From: Candidatus Saccharibacteria bacterium CG10_big_fil_rev_8_21_14_0_10_47_8 | GTDB lineage: Bacteria; Patescibacteriota; Saccharimonadia; Saccharimonadales; UBA10212 | Assembly: GCA_002793885.1 (NCBI GenBank) | Contig: PFEG01000050.1 | Coordinates: forward strand, 1 to 6,574 | Direction: 5' to 3' | DNA: 6,574 nucleotides | Part shown: piece by piece, positions 1 to 4,277 of the stretch | How positions within the stretch are numbered: the stretch's first letter is position 1 | Layout of the letters: the number at the start of each line of letters is the position of its first letter | Translations under genes and position numbers: made by a program | Notes under the pieces: model-generated | The model's input: the letters and a program-made list of their open reading frames with translations, nothing else | Told to the model about the DNA's origin: nothing | The model's database searches: none

Positions 1-322
1 CCACAACACTCACCACATTGGGCTCGCTGATTGATTCCTCTAGTTGTTTAGCCACCACCCCGGCCTCATGCAGGCGATAAAAATCGAAGTGTCTCAGTTC
101 GATTTTTCGTTTGCCCTGATACGTCCGGCTGATTGTAAAAGTTGGGCTAGTTACATTTTGCTCGATATCTAAACCGCGGGCAAGACCGCGCGTAAAGGTG
201 GTTTTTCCGCCGCCTAAATCAGCGTGCAATTCAATGACTTCTCCGCCTTTTAGTGACTTGCCGATTAGTTCACCCAGCCGCTCGGTTTCGGCGGATCCGG
301 TGGAACGTGTTTGCCAAATCAT
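1..322 (-). CDS. tsaE: tRNA threonylcarbamoyladenosine biosynthesis ATPase TsaE (partial, 3' end cut by window)
   Basis: TsaE is the cytoplasmic P-loop ATPase that, with TsaB and TsaD, completes the t6A modification at position 37 of ANN-decoding tRNAs. I translated the 107 visible residues by hand from the reverse strand. They contain a Walker A-like segment ADLGGGKTT at residues 34-42, the family motif VTSPTFTI at 57-64, and HFDFYRL at 78-84, whose Asp and Tyr-Arg-Leu are TsaE hallmarks. The first P-loop residue is Ala34 where the family usually has Gly. The rest of the protein, including the expected EWP motif, lies beyond position 1. In-frame ATGs exist at 322, 334 and 343. I chose 322 because the residues after it align with the usual TsaE N-terminus, but no start has a clear Shine-Dalgarno. 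The gene starts inside the preceding lamin-tail gene, so translational coupling is likely. Confidence 0.9.
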   Translation of the reverse strand, partial: MIWQTRSTGSAETERLGELIGKSLKGGEVIELHADLGGGKTTFTRGLARGLDIEQNVTSPTFTISRTYQGKRKIELRHFDFYRLHEAGVVAKQLEESISEPNVVSVV

Positions 323-1670
323 GCCGGTACTCATATAGAGCATATAGTAAAGCCAGTGTGCCAACTCCGGCAAGCACTAACGGGTGTAAATTGCCTACAG
401 CAGTTACAGCTGATGGCGGAGTACCGTTAGAAACTTTGGGTTTCGCGGTAGTTTTTGCGCTCTTAACTGCTGTTTTGCTGGCTGTTTTTGTGGTTTTGGA
501 AGCCGTAGCGGATTTTTTTGCAGCTGGCGGGGCATTGATGATATTTGCAGCACTAGGTGTAGGGGTGGTTGTCCACTGCCATGAGCCATTTGCATAGACT
601 CTGGCGTAGCCATCTTTGGCAGTCATATATGCATCACTCTCTGATAAAACGTTACCTGATGGATCTAACAGCTTTACTTGCCCGGTGTCATTGGAAAGAG
701 TCAGGCTTGTTTGAGAGGCGTAAAAAGCTCTGAACTCATGTGGCTGCAAAATAAACTGGCCGCTTGGAAAAATATAGTTATGAGTCGTACTTATGCCCGC
801 CTGCAAGGCAAAACCACTTAAATCAAACCGCGCGTCATTGGGATTGTAAAGTTCCACGAACTCATCAGTAGCATCAGATAGCGGCGGCGCGGGGTTGGGC
901 AAAATTTCTGATAATTGCGGAGCCGCCAGGCCGGCATCGACCGCCGGCAGATTTGCACCAGAAGAAGTACTGATTATGTTTGGAGGCGGTGGAGTTGCTG
1001 CTAGTAACTGATTACCGTTACCCACAGATGCAGGACCAGAGTTACAAAGACTTGAACCGTCGGGTTGCTGGGCACTCAACCAGAAGCCCTCGCCAATGGC
1101 GCCAACACGTGGAGCGTTTTGGCCATCCAAAGGTTGTCGCTGCAAAAACTCGCCGGTAGATGTGGGTAACGGTGCAACACCACTAGGCAGGGGCGGTGAA
1201 GTAGACGATGGAGGCTTAGCCCAGGCGATATAATCGTCTAAGACACTAATAAATTGAGGTGATTTGTCCGATGTAAGATGGCCAACCTGAATCATCCCCT
1301 TACTAGTACTTAAACCTAACGAGACCGAGTCAACGACCATTTGGTAACAGACCTGCACCGGACCATCGTTCACAATTATGTAACCATGAGCCGGTACTTT
1401 ACCACTAAGGCTAATCAGCTTACCACTGGTAGCATCAAGAAGGTCATAGCTATTAAAATACTGCAGTTGTATGGTGGCAAGATCGATAGTGCCATTGGTG
1501 TTGTTGTACAACGTGATAAATTGGCCGTTGCTGCTGGTGATTTTTATTTGGGAGATTATGATTTGCGGAGGCGGAGTGGCAGACTCGGCTAGGGTTTGTG
1601 GTAATAAAATAGTTAAGCAACTTAATATTACTGATAGTCCCACCCATAGCAATGCTATGGGACGCCTCAT
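270..1670 (-). CDS. Exported, membrane-anchored protein with two lamin-tail domains (LTD)
   Basis: The predicted 466-residue protein is a surface or envelope protein of unknown molecular role. It opens with a signal peptide: Arg2-Arg3, a hydrophobic core at about 5-24, and a possible cleavage after TLA at 26-28. A first beta-rich lamin-tail-like domain spans about 36-148. A Pro/Ser/Thr-rich linker follows, and a clearer second LTD spans about 252-372, with the family's opening LSEILPNP and then DEFVELYNPND with a FDLSGFAL strand. After it come a Lys/Ala/Thr-rich low-complexity stalk (about 384-412), one transmembrane helix (about 429-446) and a basic cytoplasmic tail rich in Arg and His. Two mature-region cysteines (108 and 209) could form a disulfide. 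LTD proteins of this kind are frequent in CPR genomes, and in bacteria the fold is linked to secreted nucleases and cell-surface binding, but no catalytic domain is present here. The stop is TGA. The 3' end overlaps tsaE by 53 bases or more. Confidence 0.85.
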   Translation of the reverse strand: MRRPIALLWVGLSVILSCLTILLPQTLAESATPPPQIIISQIKITSSNGQFITLYNNTNGTIDLATIQLQYFNSYDLLDATSGKLISLSGKVPAHGYIIVNDGPVQVCYQMVVDSVSLGLSTSKGMIQVGHLTSDKSPQFISVLDDYIAWAKPPSSTSPPLPSGVAPLPTSTGEFLQRQPLDGQNAPRVGAIGEGFWLSAQQPDGSSLCNSGPASVGNGNQLLAATPPPPNIISTSSGANLPAVDAGLAAPQLSEILPNPAPPLSDATDEFVELYNPNDARFDLSGFALQAGISTTHNYIFPSGQFILQPHEFRAFYASQTSLTLSNDTGQVKLLDPSGNVLSESDAYMTAKDGYARVYANGSWQWTTTPTPSAANIINAPPAAKKSATASKTTKTASKTAVKSAKTTAKPKVSNGTPPSAVTAVGNLHPLVLAGVGTLALLYALYEYRHDLANTFHRIRRNRAAG

Positions 1671-1679
1671 TTGTTAGCA

Positions 1680-1707
1680 ATTATAGTATCAGAATCTTTC
1701 ACAACAA
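1680..1707 (-). promoter_or_regulatory. Promoter of the LTD gene, apparently leaderless
   Basis: On the minus strand a perfect -10 box TATAAT (1685-1680) is preceded, after 16 bases, by TTGTTG (1707-1702), which keeps the TTG of the -35 consensus. Only 9 bases separate the -10 from the ATG at 1670. The expected start of transcription, near 1673, therefore lies within about three bases of the start codon, and there is no room for or trace of a Shine-Dalgarno sequence. The hexamers are seen in the sequence; their activity is inferred. Confidence 0.65.
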
Positions 1708-1716
1708 GTGCTTACG

Positions 1717-1736
1717 TTTACAAAATACGTTGTAAA
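1717..1736. repeat. Short inverted repeat, possible operator
   Basis: TTTACAA and TTGTAAA form perfect 7-base arms around a 6-base centre (AATACG). The dyad sits about ten bases beyond the -35 of the leftward LTD promoter and just before the structured element on the right, so a DNA-binding regulator there could touch either direction. AT-rich DNA makes short dyads common by chance and no regulator gene is nearby. Confidence 0.3.
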
Positions 1737-1747
1737 TTTTTAGGCAA

Positions 1748-1832
1748 GCCCAGTAGTGAGCTTTTGAGATTATTCGCAGTAGGCGAATATAAACCCGCCT
1801 TCAGCGGGCGACTCGAAAGTCTACTACTGGGC
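1748..1832 (+). ncRNA. Structured three-way-junction element, candidate RNA (leader or small RNA)
   Basis: A perfect 10-base inverted repeat, GCCCAGTAGT (1748-1757) with ACTACTGGGC (1823-1832), continues inward as CTTTTGAG (1761-1768) pairing with CTCGAAAG (1812-1819), giving one long closing stem. It encloses two hairpins: TATTCGC/GCGAATA (1771-1777 with 1783-1789, loop AGTAG) and CCCGC/GCGGG (1794-1798 with 1804-1808, loop CTTCA). Three imperfect positions in the closing stem (1758:1822, 1760:1820 and 1765:1815) are G-U wobbles if the plus strand is transcribed but C-A mismatches in the minus strand, which favours a plus-sense RNA. No match to a known RNA family is recognised, and it is not a tRNA. 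It could be a 5' leader of the PRC-barrel gene, a small RNA, or a palindromic repeat element. Confidence 0.5.
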
Positions 1833-1861
1833 AAGCAGTAGCATCTTGGGCACCGCACGTT

Positions 1862-1867
1862 TATACT
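1862..1867 (+). promoter_or_regulatory. -10 box of the PRC-barrel gene, apparently leaderless
   Basis: TATACT (five of six consensus bases) ends 9 bases before the ATG at 1877, the same spacing as in the divergent LTD gene. The expected transcription start, near 1874, would leave a leader of about three bases, and no Shine-Dalgarno is visible. The -35 position (around 1839-1844, TAGCAT) matches the consensus poorly, so the promoter would need an activator or the call may be wrong. In that case the gene would be read from a promoter upstream of the structured element. Confidence 0.4.
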
Positions 1868-1876
1868 AAGTTTATT

Positions 1877-2407
1877 ATGCTTATGATGAGTAAAGGATTG
1901 TTTGGCCAGCCAATTTTGAGCCTGCATAGCGAGGGACAAATTGGCGTTGCGCTAGAGCCAATTATAAATCCACACAATCTAAAAATTATCGGCTGGTGGT
2001 GCAAAAGTCCAACCAGTCCCAAGCAGTTAGTATTATTTACAGAGAACGTCCGGGAGATAATGCCCAAAGGGCTGGCAGTGGATAATGATTCGGCTCTTAG
2101 CGTGCCCGAAGACCTGGTAAGACACCAAGAGGTTTTGGGCATCCGTTTTCAGCTTTTGGATAAACTGGTTAAAACCAAGCGGCATAAACTGGGAAAAGTA
2201 AGTGACTTTACCTACGACGAAAGTATGTTTGTACAAAAACTCTATGTGGCCAGATCGCTAGTTAAAATATTCTCCGTAGAAGATACTTTATTAATTGACC
2301 GAAACCAGATCCAAGAGGTAACCGATAATTACATATTGGTAGACGATAACGAAGCCAAAGAAACTCAAGAAGAGCTGGCTGGCGCTACCGCTCCGGCGTC
2401 CGGTTAG
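1877..2407 (+). CDS. Double PRC-barrel domain protein, function unknown
   Basis: The predicted 176-residue soluble protein consists of two consecutive PRC-barrel-like beta domains, at about residues 6-85 and 88-156. The first opens with GQPILSLHSEGQIG, the second contains HKLGKVSDFTYD followed by short beta strands ending in NYILVDD. The last 20 residues are an acidic then Ala/Pro-rich tail, probably disordered. There is no signal peptide or membrane segment. PRC barrels occur in photosynthetic reaction-centre H subunits, in RimM, and in many small stand-alone proteins of unknown role, so no specific function is claimed. ATGs at 1877, 1883 and 1886 are all in frame; 1877 gives MLMMSKG, and 1886 (MSKGLFG) is equally plausible by alignment. 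None has a Shine-Dalgarno. The gene stands alone between a divergent LTD gene and convergent recX, whose stop codon overlaps its own. Confidence 0.75.
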   Translation: MLMMSKGLFGQPILSLHSEGQIGVALEPIINPHNLKIIGWWCKSPTSPKQLVLFTENVREIMPKGLAVDNDSALSVPEDLVRHQEVLGIRFQLLDKLVKTKRHKLGKVSDFTYDESMFVQKLYVARSLVKIFSVEDTLLIDRNQIQEVTDNYILVDDNEAKETQEELAGATAPASG

Positions 2408-3012
2408 TCTAAAAAATCATCAGACCCTAAAGCCTGTTTAACCAGTGAATAGCTGAATCCTTGACTAGTTAAGTATTTTGCAAGTTTTAGTTCGTCGCTC
2501 TTGTAACGTGATAACTTCTGTTTTTTGGCTATCATAATTTTTAGCCTCTCCATTTCGTCCTGGGTACCTTCCATCACTTCCCCGATGACTTCCCTGCCGA
2601 TTCCCTTTTTATAAAGCTCCGCTCTAAGAGCTCTGTCGCTTCTACCGCCGCGGCCTCTTAACTCGACCAGCCAAGCCGCGTATTGACGGTCATTCAGATA
2701 TCCTCTATCCGTAAAATCTCTGACAAATTTTTCGATTAATTCCGGGTCAGCCTTTTTTCTTATCAAATAATCTTTGAACTCGCGGGTTGAGTGCGGCCGA
2801 TTTATCAGCCAGACCAGCGCTCTGGCCTTTAGCTTTCCGTCGCTGGATATTTTTTGTAGTTTTTTAAGCCTGGCTTGGCCAATCTCATCGCCCTGCCTGA
2901 TACGTTCGGTAATCAGCTCGTTTAGGCTCAACGAAAACGAATATCTCCCATCTACAAACACACTTACCCGCTCTAGGTTTTTTACCTGTTTCTTAAGCGC
3001 GGTGATAACCAT
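2404..3012 (-). CDS. recX: Regulatory protein RecX
   Basis: RecX binds RecA filaments and typically limits their extension and recombinase activity in the cytoplasm. The 202-residue product has the family layout of a short N-terminal beta segment (about 1-30, with SVFVDGRYSFSLS) followed by tandem three-helix repeats. Family-like segments are ALVWLINRPHSTREFKDYL (about 65-83), FTDRGYLNDRQYAAWLVE (about 100-117) and SDRALRAELYKKGI (125-138). Length falls in the usual range for the longer RecX proteins. Its position 44 bases downstream of recA on the same strand is the classic arrangement, so it is most likely co-transcribed. The ATG at 3012 matches family N-termini but has no clear Shine-Dalgarno. 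The gene ends in TAA at 2404-2406, overlapping the PRC-barrel stop on the other strand. Confidence 0.9.
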   Translation of the reverse strand: MVITALKKQVKNLERVSVFVDGRYSFSLSLNELITERIRQGDEIGQARLKKLQKISSDGKLKARALVWLINRPHSTREFKDYLIRKKADPELIEKFVRDFTDRGYLNDRQYAAWLVELRGRGGRSDRALRAELYKKGIGREVIGEVMEGTQDEMERLKIMIAKKQKLSRYKSDELKLAKYLTSQGFSYSLVKQALGSDDFLD

Positions 3013-3056
3013 GGCTCTAGGCCCCAGTTACTGCGTGATTCGCGGCTGTCATTTTT

Positions 3057-4067
3057 TTATTCGGGTCGAGCGGCTTCGCGAACTTTTTTGGAGACTTCTT
3101 CCAAGACTTTGGGGTTATCTTTTAGATATTTTTTAGCGGCTTCGCGGCCTTGGGCGATCTTGGCGCCGCCATATTCAAACCAAGCGCCGCTTTTGGCGAT
3201 TATATCTCTTGAAACGGCCAGGTCCAGAACGTCGCCCTCACGGCTGATACCCTGGTTGTACATGATGTCAAATTCGGTCTCTCTAAACGGCGGGGCAATT
3301 TTGTTTTTGACCACTTTTACCCGTGTTCGGTTACCAATTACTTCGTCTCCGGCCTTAATCTGGCTAATACGGCGGATATCCATCCTGATGGAGGCGTAAA
3401 ACTTCAGGGCGTTACCGCCGGTGGTAGTTTCTGGATTGCCAAACATTACGCCGATTTTCATTCTAAGCTGGTTTACAAAGATTACCGTACACTTGGTTTT
3501 ACTTATCACGCCGGTTAGTTTACGCAGCGCCTGGCTCATAAGTCTGGCCTGCAAGCCCATATGAGCATCACCCATATCACCTTCTATTTCGGCCTGTGGC
3601 ACCAATGCCGCAACTGAGTCTACAACGATGATATCCACGGCGTTAGACCTAACTAAGGCCTCGACCACCTCCAGCGCCTGTTCGCCGTTATCGGGCTGGC
3701 TGAGCAGTAAATCTTCGGTTTTGACGCCGATTCTCTGGGCGTATGCCGGATCCAGAGCGTGTTCGGCATCCACATAAGCAGCTACCCCGCCTAGCTTTTG
3801 AACTTCGGCTACGGCATGCAGGCTCAGAGTAGTCTTGCCAGAACTTTCCGGACCATATATCTCAATGACGCGGCCCTTTGGAATACCGCCTCCCAAGGCA
3901 ATGTCCAGGCTGAGACTGCCCGATGAGGTAGTTTCTACGTCAACTTTATAAGCCTCGCCCAAACGCATAATCGAGCCCTTGCCAAATTGTTTTTCAATCT
4001 GGTCTACCGCCAACTGCAAAGCTTGGCTCTTACCGTTTGCGGCTACTTTTGCATCAGTCTTTGCCAT
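3057..4067 (-). CDS. recA: Recombinase RecA
   Basis: RecA forms ATP-dependent filaments on single-stranded DNA and carries out homology search and strand exchange, with a co-protease role in SOS systems. The 336-residue product is complete. Walker A GPESSGKT is at 72-79, the catalytic glutamate is Glu102 in DAEHALD, Walker B IIVVDS is at 146-151, and the sensing glutamine is Gln200 in VNQLRMKIGVMFG. Loop L2, with NPETTTGGNALKFYAS, is at 211-226. It ends soon after the conserved EEVSKKVREA region at 323-332, so the long acidic tail of E. coli RecA is absent. There is no intein. The ATG at 4067 is supported by a Shine-Dalgarno GAGG (4078-4075) seven bases upstream, the only convincing one in the window. 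recX follows. Divergent pilB lies on the other side of a 210-base intergenic region. Confidence 0.98.
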   Translation of the reverse strand: MAKTDAKVAANGKSQALQLAVDQIEKQFGKGSIMRLGEAYKVDVETTSSGSLSLDIALGGGIPKGRVIEIYGPESSGKTTLSLHAVAEVQKLGGVAAYVDAEHALDPAYAQRIGVKTEDLLLSQPDNGEQALEVVEALVRSNAVDIIVVDSVAALVPQAEIEGDMGDAHMGLQARLMSQALRKLTGVISKTKCTVIFVNQLRMKIGVMFGNPETTTGGNALKFYASIRMDIRRISQIKAGDEVIGNRTRVKVVKNKIAPPFRETEFDIMYNQGISREGDVLDLAVSRDIIAKSGAWFEYGGAKIAQGREAAKKYLKDNPKVLEEVSKKVREAARPE

Positions 4068-4074
4068 ATTCTTT

Positions 4075-4078
4075 CCTC
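4075..4078 (-). promoter_or_regulatory. Shine-Dalgarno of recA
   Basis: On the minus strand GAGG, within GAGGAAAG, sits seven bases before the recA ATG at 4067. It fixes the recA start and contrasts with the other genes here, none of which has a comparable site. Confidence 0.7.
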
Positions 4079-4123
4079 ATTACCTTTCTACGATTTAATC
4101 TCCGGCTGAACACTGTACTTAGA

Positions 4124-4132
4124 ATTATAGCA
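4124..4132 (-). promoter_or_regulatory. Extended -10 promoter of recA
   Basis: On the minus strand TGC is followed directly by TATAAT (TATAAT at 4129-4124, TGC at 4132-4130), a perfect extended -10. No good -35 is visible at the usual distance (the nearest is TTTCTG with a 16-base spacer), which is common for extended -10 promoters. The expected start near 4117 gives a leader of about 50 bases ending in the recA Shine-Dalgarno. No convincing LexA/SOS box was found. Confidence 0.55.
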
Positions 4133-4242
4133 AGCAATTAAAACCCAGAAATTGCTGCTGCTTAAAAACTTGAAGTATAAACTGAATGCTCCCGTAAACT
4201 CTGAGCTAATTTACGACAATAAGCAACAAATCCACGTATTTC

Positions 4243-4271
4243 TTGTTAGTGTAGCCAGAGGCCACTATACT
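4243..4271 (+). promoter_or_regulatory. Promoter of the pilB-pilC operon, leaderless
   Basis: TTGTTA (4243-4248) and TATACT (4266-4271) are separated by the ideal 17 bases. Counting the usual six bases after the -10 puts the first transcribed base at 4278, exactly the A of the pilB ATG, so the mRNA would be leaderless. The spacer holds an imperfect dyad: TAGTG 4247-4251 with CACTA 4263-4267, and GCC 4254-4256 with GGC 4260-4262. The dyad overlaps the end of the -35 and the start of the -10 and could be an operator. Confidence 0.65.
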
Positions 4272-4277
4272 AAGCAT

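Noticed and set aside
270..272. Reading the TGA at the LTD gene end as glycine (alternative CPR code).
   Set aside because: No complete gene here needs an in-frame TGA, glycines use GGN, and the protein ends naturally after a membrane anchor and basic tail.
1748..1832. The structured element as a tRNA or a simple intrinsic terminator.
   Set aside because: The closing stem is far too long for an acceptor stem, there is no T-loop or anticodon arm, no U-run follows on the plus strand, and the flanking genes diverge.
1839..1851. TTGGGC (1846-1851) as the -35 of the PRC-barrel promoter.
   Set aside because: It lies only 10 bases from the TATACT, too close for a sigma-70 type promoter.
1877..2236. 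Minus-strand open frames opposite the PRC-barrel gene and similar frames opposite pilB and recA.
   Set aside because: They are out-of-frame shadows with no domain signal, start signal or neighbour logic; the opposite-strand genes have clear family motifs.
4107..4120. Possible LexA/SOS box near the recA transcription start (GAAC and GTAC half-sites).
   Set aside because: It fits neither the Gram-positive GAACNNNNGTTC nor the E. coli CTGT-N8-ACAG pattern.
4152..4277. A 42-residue N-terminal extension of PilB from a TTG start.
   Set aside because: The extension contains the pilB promoter itself, has no Shine-Dalgarno or family-like sequence, and ATG 4278 gives the expected start MRISDG.
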